A DNA stretch of 49,366 nt. Source: Fimenecus sp051881455. GTDB taxonomy: Bacteria > Bacillota > Clostridia > Oscillospirales > Acutalibacteraceae. The notes beneath the pieces are model-generated. The model made no database searches and was not told the origin of the DNA. It saw only the letters and a list, made by a program, of their open reading frames with translations. Position 1 is the first letter of the stretch; every line of letters starts with the position of its first letter. The stretch is taken from the NCBI GenBank assembly GCA_051881455.1, contig JBJEPX010000043.1, positions 1 through 49,366 of the forward strand, in the 5' to 3' direction. Of this stretch, positions 33,957-42,362 are shown in pieces. Position numbers and translations under genes: made by a program.

Positions 33957-35063
33957 CTAAAACATAGATTTTATCAAATTGTATGCGTCGTGATTGTTGA
34001 AATCCGTGGGGGAGTTTTTAAAGTTTTTCAAGGTTTCCCATCTTTTTTCATATGCTCTTGCTTTATCCCGGGGAATGGAAAAGTCAAATGTGCAGAACTG
34101 CTCAATCAAGGCTTTTAAGGTGTCAAAATCAGTGCCCATCTCTTGAAAAAGAGAATTATATAAAGCGGGGTTTGCTTTGTTTGCCTCTTCAAGATATGCG
34201 GGAAGGAATACGGCGCACGCCTTGCCGTGGGGAACACCATAATCCTCAGTGAGCGCATAACCCATTCCGTGTGGAAAGCCGGTTCCGCCTTTGTTGAGGG
34301 CAAAGCCTGCATAAAGAGAGGCAAAATACAGGGTGTCACGCTCTGCTTCGTCGGGCAAACTGTTTTCCTTAATCATTTTCTCAATTACAGGGAAAAGCAT
34401 TTTTGCACTTAAAAGCGAAAATTGATGTGATAAAAAGTCCGAACGGGGTGAAAACATTGATTCCACCGCGTGACACAGAGCGTCAAGTGCAGTTGAAACG
34501 GTAGTGTTATAGGGAACGGAATATGTGTATTTTGAATCTGCAAGAGCGTATTTTGCGTAGTAATTTTTACCGCTGACGCTTTGTTTTCTGCCGTCTGTAC
34601 GCGTAAGCACGGAAACGCCTGAAATCTCACTGCCCGTACCTGCTGTAGTGCCGATGAGCACAAGAGGCAGGGGAGAATTGGTTACGGCTTCTGTATAAAT
34701 GCCGTCGTCGATAATATGGGGATTTGCAGCATAAACGCAAACCGCCTTTGACGCGTCAAGGGGCGAACCGCCGCCAATTCCCACAACAAAGTCGGCATTC
34801 ATATCTCTTGCATTCTTTCCGCCTGCATAGCAATCTGTTGTCAGGGGATTTTCGGTAATCTCATTAAAAACTTTATATTCGATGCCGAGCTCGGCAAATA
34901 TTTTCTTAATTTCACCCAGTGCGCCTGACTTTTCGGCGGAGGATTTACCCGTTACAACAAGGCACGTTTTGCCCAGCGAAGAAAAAATACTTTTATTGCT
35001 TTCAAGGGCGTTTTTGCCGCCCAAAATATTTACAGGCATATAAAAACTGAAATCGTATCCCAT
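33957..35063 (-). CDS. Iron-containing alcohol dehydrogenase
   Basis: 368 residues of the Fe-ADH family. The NAD-binding part has GIGGGSPLDASKA and GTTAGTGSE; metal ligands are visible in ALCHAVES, GFPHGMGYALT and GVPHGKACA with an upstream Asp (ALADSKY). Such enzymes reduce aldehydes or oxidise alcohols and diols with NAD(P)H. ATG 35063 has AAAGGAC 9 bases upstream; the long upstream extension reaches through the promoter and is not coding. Single gene. It is divergent from apbE-rnf and shares a 130-bp promoter region with it. Substrate unknown. Confidence 0.88.
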   Translation of the reverse strand: MGYDFSFYMPVNILGGKNALESNKSIFSSLGKTCLVVTGKSSAEKSGALGEIKKIFAELGIEYKVFNEITENPLTTDCYAGGKNARDMNADFVVGIGGGSPLDASKAVCVYAANPHIIDDGIYTEAVTNSPLPLVLIGTTAGTGSEISGVSVLTRTDGRKQSVSGKNYYAKYALADSKYTYSVPYNTTVSTALDALCHAVESMFSPRSDFLSHQFSLLSAKMLFPVIEKMIKENSLPDEAERDTLYFASLYAGFALNKGGTGFPHGMGYALTEDYGVPHGKACAVFLPAYLEEANKANPALYNSLFQEMGTDFDTLKALIEQFCTFDFSIPRDKARAYEKRWETLKNFKNSPTDFNNHDAYNLIKSMF

Positions 35064-35086
35064 TCTTATCAGTCCTTTCAGGAAAT

Positions 35087-35115
35087 ATTTTATCATTTCC
35101 TTTTGCCTATTGCAA
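35087..35115 (-). promoter_or_regulatory. Promoter TTGCAA-N17-TAAAAT for the Fe-ADH gene
   Basis: Minus strand: -35 box at 35110-35115, -10 box at 35087-35092, spacer 17 bp. Confidence 0.6.
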
Positions 35116-35116
35116 G

Positions 35117-35148
35117 ATATTTCCCTATTGAATAAACGGGGGAAATAT
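35117..35148. promoter_or_regulatory. Candidate operator ATATTTCCC-N14-GGGAAATAT between divergent promoters
   Basis: A perfect 9-bp inverted repeat (35117-35125, 35140-35148) covers the -35 and spacer of the apbE-rnf promoter and abuts the -35 of the Fe-ADH promoter. Confidence 0.55.
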
Positions 35149-35156
35149 TGTATTAT
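35128..35156 (+). promoter_or_regulatory. Promoter TTGAAT-N17-TATTAT for the apbE-rnf operon
   Basis: -35 box at 35128-35133, -10 box at 35151-35156, spacer 17 bp. Confidence 0.6.
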
Positions 35157-35189
35157 ATTTGTATTGTGTAGTGTATAAATTTTAAGGCG

Positions 35190-36212
35190 GTGAACGGCAT
35201 AAAAAAGAAAAAAATAATAACTGCGGTTGCAGCTCTTGTTGCCGTTGCCGCAATAATTACCGTTTCTCTTGTAAATATGCCCCGAAAAGCATATGAAGCA
35301 TCGGGCTTTGCAATGGGAAGTGCCGTGAAAATTACCGTTTGCGGCGGTAAAAACGGTGATGAAAATGCAAAGACTGCATTGGCTGAAATAAAGGAGCTTG
35401 ACAGTAAGTACCTTTCTCACAATGCGGCAACCTCATATGTATATGCACTGAATGAAAACCGCACCGTAACGGCTGACGGGGAATTTGTAAAATACATCAA
35501 AAATTGTCTGATGATGTCGGCAGACTGTGACGGATTTTCCCTCATGTGCGGCGGACTTTCCGATTTGTGGAAAATTGAGGACGGCGGATATATACCCTCA
35601 AAAGAGGAAATTGACAGCCTACTTTCCTCTTTGTCGGACAGTAATATTACCATTGACGGTAATACGGTGTCCCTTAACGGAAACGGCAAGTTGGATTTAG
35701 GCGCTTTGGGCAAAGGTACTGCCTGCCAATATGCAATTGACAGCCTTAAAAATGCAGGGGTTGAAAATGCCCTTTGCACTGTGGGCGGTTCTGTGGGCGT
35801 TATGGGTTCTCCCAAAGGTGGCAATGGCTTTACCGTGGGAATTCGCAATCCTTTCGGCACGGTGAATGAATACTTTGGAACGGTAAATGTAACTGATTGC
35901 TTTATTTCAACCTCGGGGGACTATGAAAAGTTTTTTGAGCGTGACGGCGTGCGTTACTGTCATATTTTTGACACTCGCACGGGTGCACCTGTTCAGAACG
36001 ATATAACCTCGGTTACGGTTATTGCCGATAACGGGACGGTCAGCGATTATCTGTCAACGGCTGTGTTTATTTTAGGTGAGGTTAAAGGTGTTGCGCTCGC
36101 GGAAAAATACAATGCAGATGTAATTATTGTTAAAAAGGATAAAACGGTGCTTATCTCCGATTCTTTAAAGGACAGCTTTAAGCTTACCGATGAGTCCTTT
36201 GTTGTTTTGTGA
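35190..36212 (+). CDS. apbE: FAD:protein FMN transferase ApbE
   Basis: About 340 residues: an N-terminal membrane anchor (IITAVAALVAVAAIITVSL, no lipobox Cys) and an exterior ApbE domain with FAMGSAVKITV, LDLGALGKGTACQYA, STSGDYEKFF, HIFDTRTG and DYLSTAVFILG. ApbE transfers FMN from FAD to Thr in RnfG and RnfD, both encoded just downstream. The start is uncertain: GTG 35190 lies inside AAGGCGGTGA (35184-35193), an almost perfect ribosome site. That site is correctly spaced only for an ATA codon at 35199. Length and motifs are normal for the family. Confidence 0.9.
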   Translation: MNGIKKKKIITAVAALVAVAAIITVSLVNMPRKAYEASGFAMGSAVKITVCGGKNGDENAKTALAEIKELDSKYLSHNAATSYVYALNENRTVTADGEFVKYIKNCLMMSADCDGFSLMCGGLSDLWKIEDGGYIPSKEEIDSLLSSLSDSNITIDGNTVSLNGNGKLDLGALGKGTACQYAIDSLKNAGVENALCTVGGSVGVMGSPKGGNGFTVGIRNPFGTVNEYFGTVNVTDCFISTSGDYEKFFERDGVRYCHIFDTRTGAPVQNDITSVTVIADNGTVSDYLSTAVFILGEVKGVALAEKYNADVIIVKKDKTVLISDSLKDSFKLTDESFVVL

Positions 36213-36214
36213 TT

Positions 36215-36577
36215 ATGAGAAAGCTTGCAGGAAGGAAAGATTTAATAATTCTGCTGATTGTGCTGATTTTAGGTGCAGGCTCCCTGATAATAACGAGGTT
36301 TCTTCCCGAGGGGAGCACGGCAGAGATAAAAGTTGGCGGCGAAACGGTGGAAAAAATCTCCCTTGACGGTGAATATTATGAAACAACCGTAAACGGTGTT
36401 GTTATATGCCGTGAAAACGGCGAGGTGTTTATAAAAAGTGCATCTTGCAGGGATAAAGTTTGTGTTCGCAGCGGCAGACTTTCCAAAAAAGGCGAATGTG
36501 CGGTCTGCGCGCCTAACGGAGTTTCGGTTGAAATCAGCGGAAAAGCACAAAATGCGCCCGACGCTATAACGGGGTGA
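36215..36577 (+). CDS. NusG domain II-containing membrane protein (rnf-associated)
   Basis: 120 residues: one membrane helix (LIILLIVLILGAGSLIIT) and an exterior NusG-II-like beta domain (AEIKVGGETVEKISLDGEY, CVRSGRLSKKGECAVCAPNGVSVEI) with four Cys that may bind metal or form disulfides. This family is regularly found between apbE and the Gx transporter near rnf genes; its role is unknown. ATG 36215 is used; a GTG at 36209 overlapping the apbE stop is equally possible, as neither has a clear ribosome site and translation is probably coupled to apbE. Confidence 0.8.
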   Translation: MRKLAGRKDLIILLIVLILGAGSLIITRFLPEGSTAEIKVGGETVEKISLDGEYYETTVNGVVICRENGEVFIKSASCRDKVCVRSGRLSKKGECAVCAPNGVSVEISGKAQNAPDAITG

Positions 36578-36581
36578 GAAA

Positions 36582-37106
36582 ATGCGAAACAGAAAAATAA
36601 AAAGACTCACCTTTACCGCTCTTATGACAGCGGCGGCAGTCGTTCTTTCCTTTGCGGAGGGGCTTTTCCCTGCGGCAGCGTTTTTGCCGCCGGGGAGCAG
36701 ATTGGGGCTTTCGAATATCCCCGTGATGTTTGCCGCATCAACATTAAGTATCGGCGAAACCATGTTGATTGTTATTGCAAAGGCGTTTTTTGTGCTCATA
36801 ACAAGAGGCTTTACAGCATTTCTTATGAGCCTTTGCGGCGGTGTTCTGAGCGCACTTTGTATGTTGCTTATTTTCCGCCGTTTTAAGAGTATCGGCTGTG
36901 TCGGTACGGGAGTTTTGTCTGCGCTTTGTCATAACGCAGGTCAGCTTCTTGTATCGTTTGTTATAATAGACAGCGCCGCAGTGTTCGGTTATGCACCCGT
37001 TATGATTTTAGCGGCGGCGGTAACCGGTGTGCTGACAGGTTCGGTTTTAAGAGAGGCTATGCCGTATTTTTACAAAATGAATTTTGTAAAGGAGATGGAG
37101 AAGTGA
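36582..37106 (+). CDS. Gx transporter family protein (heptaprenyl diphosphate synthase component I-like)
   Basis: 174 residues, about five membrane helices: FTALMTAAAVVLSFAEGLFP, GLSNIPVMFAASTLSIGETMLI, GFTAFLMSLCGGVLSALCML, GTGVLSALCHNAGQLLVSFVI. The family (PF07456) resembles ECF-transporter S components and is typically encoded beside rnf or apbE genes, possibly importing a flavin-related compound. The older name, heptaprenyl diphosphate synthase component I, rests on weak evidence. GGGGTGAG lies upstream of the ATG; the stop overlaps the rnfC GTG start. Confidence 0.8.
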   Translation: MRNRKIKRLTFTALMTAAAVVLSFAEGLFPAAAFLPPGSRLGLSNIPVMFAASTLSIGETMLIVIAKAFFVLITRGFTAFLMSLCGGVLSALCMLLIFRRFKSIGCVGTGVLSALCHNAGQLLVSFVIIDSAAVFGYAPVMILAAAVTGVLTGSVLREAMPYFYKMNFVKEMEK

Positions 37107-38437
37107 CGGGAGTATTAAAAGCGGTCAAAAAAGGACGGGGCGGAGTAAATATTGCCCACCGTAAGAACACCGCTGAAATGAGCGTTGTGAGAATTCCCAC
37201 ACCGCCCTTTGTGCAAATCCCCATGCAGCAGAATATCGGAGCGCCTTGCGTGCCTGTTGTTGCGGTGGGAGATAAAGTTAAGGTAGGTCAGCTTATCGGC
37301 GACAGTGACGCTTATGTAAGCGCGCCGATTTATGCGTCTGTGTCGGGAACAGTTACGGAAATTAAGGATATAAAATTAGCGTCGGGCGCAGTTTCAAAGG
37401 CTGTTATAATTGAAAGTGACGGACTTTTGGAGGAGGCGGAATTTACTCCCCCCGAGGTTACGGATACAAAGTCTTTTATCGCCGCCGTTCGTGCATCGGG
37501 ACTTGTTGGACTTGGCGGAGCGGGCTTTCCTGCTCATGTAAAGCTTAATTTGCCCCAAGAGGCAAAAATCGACACCCTTATTATAAATGCCGCCGAATGT
37601 GAACCGTATATTACCGTTGACTACCGTGAATGTATTGAAAACAGCGAAAACATAATGCGGGGAGTAGATGCGGTAAGCACCTATCTCAACATTGATAATA
37701 TAGTAATTGCGGTTGAGGATAACAAGCCCAAGGCTATCGAAATACTGCAAAAAATTGCAGACAGAGATAACGATACGGGCGATAAGGTTAAGGTAATGAG
37801 GCTTAAATCCCGTTATCCTCAGGGTGCGGAAAAAATGATTATTCAGTCGGCAACGGGAAGAAGAATTCCTCCCGGAAAGCTCCCCTCCGATGTGGGCTGT
37901 GTTGTAATGAATGTTGCAAGTATCGCCTTTGTGGGCAGGTTTATCAAAACAGGTAAGCCCCTTGTAAGCAGGACGATGACTGTTGACGGCTCTGCAATTA
38001 AAAATCCCATGAATGTGCGTGTGCCCATAGGTACAATGATGGATTACATCGTTGAATACTGCGGCGGATTTACAGAGGAGCCTGAAAAGATTGTATGCGG
38101 CGGTCCAATGATGGGTATGGCGTTGACCGGTATAAATTATCCCGTTCTTAAAGGCAACAATGCGTTGCTGGCGTTCAAAAAAGGCGATTTGAGCCATAAA
38201 AAGGAAACGGACTGTATTCGTTGCGGACGCTGTGCCGCCGCCTGCCCGTTGAGCCTTGTCCCCACTAATATCGAAAGATTCACAAAGGCAAAGGATATCG
38301 GGAAGCTTAAACATTCAGGCGCTATGGTATGTATGGAGTGCGGCTCCTGTGCATACAGTTGTCCCGCAGGAAAGCCCCTTGTTCAGCATATGCGCCTTGC
38401 AAAGGCAATGATAAGAGAGGACGGTGCAAAGAAATGA
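37103..38437 (+). CDS. rnfC: Rnf complex subunit C
   Basis: 444 residues: barrel-sandwich N-domain, GLVGLGGAGFPAHVKL (NADH/FMN-type Complex I 51-kDa fold), AAECEPYITVDYREC and two 4Fe-4S sites CIRCGRCAAACP and CMECGSCAYSCP. RnfC is the peripheral NADH-reactive subunit on the cytoplasmic side. GTG 37103 overlaps the previous stop (GTGA) with GGAGATGGAG upstream. First of six rnf genes in the standard order C-D-G-E-A-B, each overlapping or nearly touching the next. Confidence 0.95.
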   Translation: MTGVLKAVKKGRGGVNIAHRKNTAEMSVVRIPTPPFVQIPMQQNIGAPCVPVVAVGDKVKVGQLIGDSDAYVSAPIYASVSGTVTEIKDIKLASGAVSKAVIIESDGLLEEAEFTPPEVTDTKSFIAAVRASGLVGLGGAGFPAHVKLNLPQEAKIDTLIINAAECEPYITVDYRECIENSENIMRGVDAVSTYLNIDNIVIAVEDNKPKAIEILQKIADRDNDTGDKVKVMRLKSRYPQGAEKMIIQSATGRRIPPGKLPSDVGCVVMNVASIAFVGRFIKTGKPLVSRTMTVDGSAIKNPMNVRVPIGTMMDYIVEYCGGFTEEPEKIVCGGPMMGMALTGINYPVLKGNNALLAFKKGDLSHKKETDCIRCGRCAAACPLSLVPTNIERFTKAKDIGKLKHSGAMVCMECGSCAYSCPAGKPLVQHMRLAKAMIREDGAKK

Positions 38438-39447
38438 CGGAACTTAAAAATAAGCTTGTTGTAAGTGCATCGCCTCATTTCCGTTCAAAGGACACAACAA
38501 GGGGGATAATGCTTGATGTGATAATAGCATTGCTTCCTGCACTTGTTGCTTCGGGTGTGCTTTTCGGTTACCGTGCAATAACGCTGACGGCAGTTTCGGT
38601 TATCTCCTGTGTGCTGTTTGAATATCTTTCAAGAAAAATAATGAAACGGCATAATACAATAGGGGATTTAAGCGCAGTTGTAACAGGTATGCTTTTGGCA
38701 TTTAATCTGCCCTCAACAATGCCTTATTGGATGGTTGTTATCGGTGCTTTTACCGCAATAGTAATTGCAAAGCAGTTCTTCGGCGGTATCGGTCAGAACT
38801 TTGTAAACCCTGCCCTTATCGGCAGAATTGTACTTATGGCGTCATTCCCCACGCAGATAGGCGGATTTGTAGCCCCATTTGCTTATAAAAATGCGGTTGA
38901 TGCCGTAACAACGGCAACGCCACTTGCACAAATGGCGTCTTCCTCAGTTTATAACGGAGCATCGGTAGAGTCAGCAGGGCTTCCCGCTTTGCTTCAAATG
39001 TTCTTGGGAGTAAAGGGTGGATGTTTAGGCGAGGTTTGCATTGCCGCATTGCTCATAGGCTTTGTTTATCTGCTTATCCGCCGTGTGATTTCTCCCGTAA
39101 TCCCCCTCGTCTATATGGGTACGGTTGCCGTAATAATGCTTATTGCAGGCAAGGGTAGTTTTAACTTTATGCTTTATCAGCTTATGGCAGGCGGTTTAGT
39201 GTTGGGCGCCGTGTTTATGGCTACCGACTACACAACCTCCCCCGTTTCTTTCAAGGGAAAAATCATATATGCTTTAGGGTGCGGAATTATTACCTCCCTC
39301 ATACGCATTTTCGGTTCTCTCCCCGAGGGCGTGTCCTTCTCCATAATTCTTATGAATATTCTTGTGCCTCATATTGAGCATTTAACAACCCCCAGACCTT
39401 TCGGTGAGGTTAAGGAAAAGAAGAAAAAGGAGGCAGAGGCAAAATGA
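38434..39447 (+). CDS. rnfD: Rnf complex subunit D
   Basis: 337 residues with about nine or ten membrane helices. LVVSASPHFRSKDTTRGIMLDVIIALLPA is the family N-terminus (quoted in part: SPHFRSKDTT, MLDVIIALLPA). VTTATPLAQM holds the Thr that carries covalent FMN, and FVNPALIGR is conserved. It is part of the ion-conducting membrane core. ATG 38434 overlaps the rnfC stop (ATGA); the frame is open further upstream within rnfC but without support. ApbE in this operon is the likely flavinylating enzyme. Confidence 0.95.
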   Translation: MTELKNKLVVSASPHFRSKDTTRGIMLDVIIALLPALVASGVLFGYRAITLTAVSVISCVLFEYLSRKIMKRHNTIGDLSAVVTGMLLAFNLPSTMPYWMVVIGAFTAIVIAKQFFGGIGQNFVNPALIGRIVLMASFPTQIGGFVAPFAYKNAVDAVTTATPLAQMASSSVYNGASVESAGLPALLQMFLGVKGGCLGEVCIAALLIGFVYLLIRRVISPVIPLVYMGTVAVIMLIAGKGSFNFMLYQLMAGGLVLGAVFMATDYTTSPVSFKGKIIYALGCGIITSLIRIFGSLPEGVSFSIILMNILVPHIEHLTTPRPFGEVKEKKKKEAEAK

Positions 39448-40010
39448 AAAAGTTTAATGTAAAAGACATTTTGATTCCAACTGTTTCTCTTTTCCTTATA
39501 TGCGCTGTTGTAACACTTTTGCTGGCGGTTACAAATTCCGTGACTGCCCCGAAAATCGCAGAGCTTCAGGCGGAAACCGAGAATAAAACAAAGGCGGAGG
39601 TTTTGCCCTGTGCCAATGAGTTTTCAGATGCTAAAAAAGTCTCCCTGAACGGTATTGATTATACATATTATGAGGGATACGGCGAAGAAAAAACCCTTGC
39701 AGGATATGTGTTTACCACCGTTTCCAAGGGCTATGGCGGAGATATTACCGTAATGGTTGGCGTAAAGGCTGACGGCACTGTTGAGGGTATTGATTTCCTC
39801 TCAATTTCAGAAACCGCAGGACTTGGAATGAATGCGGATACGGAAAAATTCAAAAGTCAGTTCAAAGGCAAAAGCGGGGAGATAACAGTGGTGAAAAACT
39901 CTCCCGCAGATAATGAAATTCAAGCGCTTACAGGCGCTACAATAACATCAAAGGCGGTTACAAAGGCTGTCAACGATGCGTTGGCACTGTATGAGGAGGT
40001 GAGCAGATAA
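39444..40010 (+). CDS. rnfG: Rnf complex subunit G
   Basis: 188 residues: one membrane helix (ILIPTVSLFLICAVVTLLLAV) and an exterior FMN-binding domain with YVFTTVSKGYGGDITVMVG, ISETAGLGMNAD and the flavinylation motif LTGATITSKAV near the C-terminus; the second Thr of TGATIT is the expected FMN site. Overlaps rnfD by 4 bases and rnfE by 1. Standard length. Confidence 0.95.
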   Translation: MKKFNVKDILIPTVSLFLICAVVTLLLAVTNSVTAPKIAELQAETENKTKAEVLPCANEFSDAKKVSLNGIDYTYYEGYGEEKTLAGYVFTTVSKGYGGDITVMVGVKADGTVEGIDFLSISETAGLGMNADTEKFKSQFKGKSGEITVVKNSPADNEIQALTGATITSKAVTKAVNDALALYEEVSR

Positions 40011-40711
40011 TGGCTGAAAAGATGTCACTTGCAAAAGAATTTTCAAAGGGCATAGTAAAAGAAAATCCTGTGCTTCGTCTTGTGCTTGGAACATGCCCCA
40101 CCTTGGCGGTTACAACCTCTGTTGAAAGCGCAATCGGTATGGGACTTGCGGCGTCAGTGGTTTTGGTCTGCTCAAATATCGTAATTTCCGCTTTGCGGAA
40201 AATAATCCCCTCAAAGGTGCGTATTCCTGCATACATCGTAATAATTGCAGGCTTTGTTACAATCGTGCAAATGCTTGTCCGTGCCTTTTTGCCCCAAATT
40301 GATGAGATGCTGGGTGTTTATCTTCCCCTTATTGTTGTTAACTGCATAATTTTGGGCAGGGCAGAGGCATTTGCAGGCAAAAATCCCGTGCTTCTTTCCG
40401 CAGTTGACGGACTTGGAATGGGCGTTGGCTTTACTTGTGCGCTGTTGCTTATGAGCGGTATCCGTGAACTCTTAGGCTCAGGCTCTCTTTACGGCTTTAC
40501 CGTATTGCCCGAAAGCATACCCCCCATGACAATATTTGTTCTTGCCCCCGGCGGATTTTTCGTATTCGGAATTCTTATTGCCCTTGCTAATAAGCTTGCC
40601 GAGAAAAACGGAAAGCCCAAGGCGGAGCTTAAAGGCTGTTCAGCCTGCCCCATGGCGGCATCATGCTCACTTATAGGAACAAATGACGCTTGTAAGGAGG
40701 AAGAAAAATGA
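40010..40711 (+). CDS. rnfE: Rnf complex subunit E
   Basis: 233 residues, six membrane helices of the RnfA/E fold: NPVLRLVLGTCPTLAVTTS with the conserved Cys of the membrane 2Fe-2S site, and LGVYLPLIVVNCIILGRAEAF with the second Cys. A C-terminal cytoplasmic tail is Cys-rich (GCSACPMAASC, NDACKEEEK) and longer than the minimal subunit. Start overlaps rnfG (TAATG). Confidence 0.95.
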   Translation: MAEKMSLAKEFSKGIVKENPVLRLVLGTCPTLAVTTSVESAIGMGLAASVVLVCSNIVISALRKIIPSKVRIPAYIVIIAGFVTIVQMLVRAFLPQIDEMLGVYLPLIVVNCIILGRAEAFAGKNPVLLSAVDGLGMGVGFTCALLLMSGIRELLGSGSLYGFTVLPESIPPMTIFVLAPGGFFVFGILIALANKLAEKNGKPKAELKGCSACPMAASCSLIGTNDACKEEEK

Positions 40712-41295
40712 AAATATTTTTAGCAATCCTGCTTACGGGAATATTAACAAATAACTATATACTTTCAAAATTCTTGGGAATTTGTCCTTTCCTCGGCGTT
40801 TCCAAAAAGCTTAATACCGCCGCAGGAATGAGCGCCGCCGTAATTTTTGTTATGGTGCTTGCAACTGCGGTTACATACCCCATAAACACCTTGCTTGTTA
40901 AGAACGATATGGAATATTTGCAGACCATTGTGTTTATCCTTGTAATCGCCGCGCTTGTTCAGCTTGTGGAAATCGTGCTTAAAAAGTATATGGTTTCTTT
41001 GTATAATTCATTGGGAATTTATCTTCCCCTAATAACAACAAACTGCGCAGTGCTGGGCGTTGTGCTTCTCAATATTGATGAGGGCTACAATTTCGCACAG
41101 TCAATGGTGTCATCATTGGGCGCAGGACTTGGCTTTATGGTTGCTATGGTTATGTTTGCGGGCGTCCGTGAAAGACTTGAGGGGTGCGATATACCCAAAA
41201 GCTTGCAAGGACTACCTATAACTCTTGTCGCCGCATCCCTTGTATCAATGTCCTTTTTAGGCTTTACAGGACTTGTTGAAGGAATTTTTGCATAA
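40708..41295 (+). CDS. rnfA: Rnf complex subunit A
   Basis: 195 residues, six membrane helices, homologous to rnfE in inverted topology: NNYILSKFLGICPFLGVS and LGIYLPLITTNCAVLGV carry the two conserved Cys that with RnfE form the membrane-embedded 2Fe-2S cluster. ATGA overlap with rnfE. A strong AAAGGAGG ribosome site for rnfB lies at its 3' end. Confidence 0.95.
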   Translation: MKIFLAILLTGILTNNYILSKFLGICPFLGVSKKLNTAAGMSAAVIFVMVLATAVTYPINTLLVKNDMEYLQTIVFILVIAALVQLVEIVLKKYMVSLYNSLGIYLPLITTNCAVLGVVLLNIDEGYNFAQSMVSSLGAGLGFMVAMVMFAGVRERLEGCDIPKSLQGLPITLVAASLVSMSFLGFTGLVEGIFA

Positions 41296-41309
41296 AGGAG
41301 GGAACAAAA

Positions 41310-42116
41310 GTGGAAATATTAAACGCTGTTTTAATAGTTGCCGGCATAGGACTTGTGCTCGGTCTGGGCCTTGCCGTTGCGTCAATAGTAATGGCAGTAC
41401 CCAAAGATGAAAAGGCGGAAAAGGTCCGTGAATGCTTACCGGGAGCCAACTGCGGTGCCTGCGGATTTTCAGGGTGCGACGGTTACGCTTCTGCACTTTC
41501 CAAGGGCGAAACAGATAATACAGGCCTTTGTTCCCCCGGAGGAAATGCAGTATCCGCTAAAATTGCCGATATATTGGGCGTTGCCGCGGGTGAGGTTATG
41601 CCCGAAGCCGCTGTTGTGCTTTGTACGGGACATAATGGCAATGCAAAGCTTAAATATGATTACAGCGGTGTGGATAGCTGCCGAATGGCAACACAGCTTT
41701 TCGGCGGACCGAAGGAATGTGTGTATGGCTGTATCGGCTTGGGCGACTGTGTAAGAGCCTGCCCCTATGAGGCGATCCATATTTGCAACGGCGTTGCAAG
41801 AATAAACCCCGTGGAGTGCCGTGCCTGCAAAATGTGCGTAAACACTTGCCCCAAGGGGCTTATTGAAATGATGCCCCTGCACCGTGTTACCGCCGCGGTA
41901 CTTTGTAAAAACCACGATAAAGGCGCCGTTACGCGAAAAGAGTGTACGGCGGGCTGCATAGGCTGTATGAAATGTGTAAAGACCTGTGAGCATGACGCTG
42001 TTAAGGTGGAAAATTTCGCCGCGCATGTTGATTATGCAAAGTGCGTCGGCTGCGGAAAATGCCACGAGGCTTGCCCTGTGGGCGTAATTGACCTTGTGGA
42101 TATGAAAATCGTATAA
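41310..42116 (+). CDS. rnfB: Rnf complex subunit B (ferredoxin-like)
   Basis: 268 residues: N-terminal helix (AVLIVAGIGLVLGLGLAVASIVM), 4Fe-4S binding CLPGANCGACGFSGC, then CGxxxC-type ferredoxin sites CIGLGDCVRACP, CRACKMCVNTCP, CIGCMKCVKTC and CVGCGKCHEACP. RnfB takes electrons from reduced ferredoxin, which pass through RnfA/E and flavins to NAD via RnfC, coupled to ion export. GTG start with AAAGGAGGGA upstream. Last gene of the operon; a strong terminator follows. Confidence 0.95.
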   Translation: MEILNAVLIVAGIGLVLGLGLAVASIVMAVPKDEKAEKVRECLPGANCGACGFSGCDGYASALSKGETDNTGLCSPGGNAVSAKIADILGVAAGEVMPEAAVVLCTGHNGNAKLKYDYSGVDSCRMATQLFGGPKECVYGCIGLGDCVRACPYEAIHICNGVARINPVECRACKMCVNTCPKGLIEMMPLHRVTAAVLCKNHDKGAVTRKECTAGCIGCMKCVKTCEHDAVKVENFAAHVDYAKCVGCGKCHEACPVGVIDLVDMKIV

Positions 42117-42140
42117 TATTGCATATTAAAAGGCAAAGCA

Positions 42141-42173
42141 AAAGCCCTGCTGAAAAAACTCAGCAGGGCTTTT
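42141..42173 (+). terminator. Rho-independent terminator of the rnf operon
   Basis: AAAGCCCTGCTGA (42141-42153) pairs perfectly with TCAGCAGGGCTTT (42160-42172) around AAAAAC; T-rich sequence follows. Confidence 0.92.
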
Positions 42174-42232
42174 ATATGTTAAAATTATTATGAGCAATTT
42201 TTTGACTCGGCAAATCCGAGCCTATATATTAA

Positions 42233-42333
42233 AATTTCTGTGCGGTGGGGAAAATAGGGATTGGTGTTATACTTTATGAAAAAGGAAAGGGAAAATTTGT
42301 TGGGGATTGGAAAAAACCCACCGCACAGAAATT
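42233..42333. repeat. 17-bp perfect inverted repeat enclosing 67 bases
   Basis: AATTTCTGTGCGGTGGG (42233-42249) and CCCACCGCACAGAAATT (42317-42333) are exact reverse complements. The 67-base interior (42250-42316) is purine-rich (GGGGATTGGAAAAAA, GAAAAAGGAAAGGGAAAA) and has no reading frame. It could be a small mobile or RNA element. Confidence 0.75.
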
Positions 42334-42362
42334 ATAAACAAACTAAAAGAATTTCGGTTTTG

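Noticed and set aside
33957..35420. Extended Fe-ADH with a 119-residue N-terminal addition
   Set aside because: The extension covers both promoters and part of apbE and is Cys/His-rich noise; ATG 35063 has a ribosome site.
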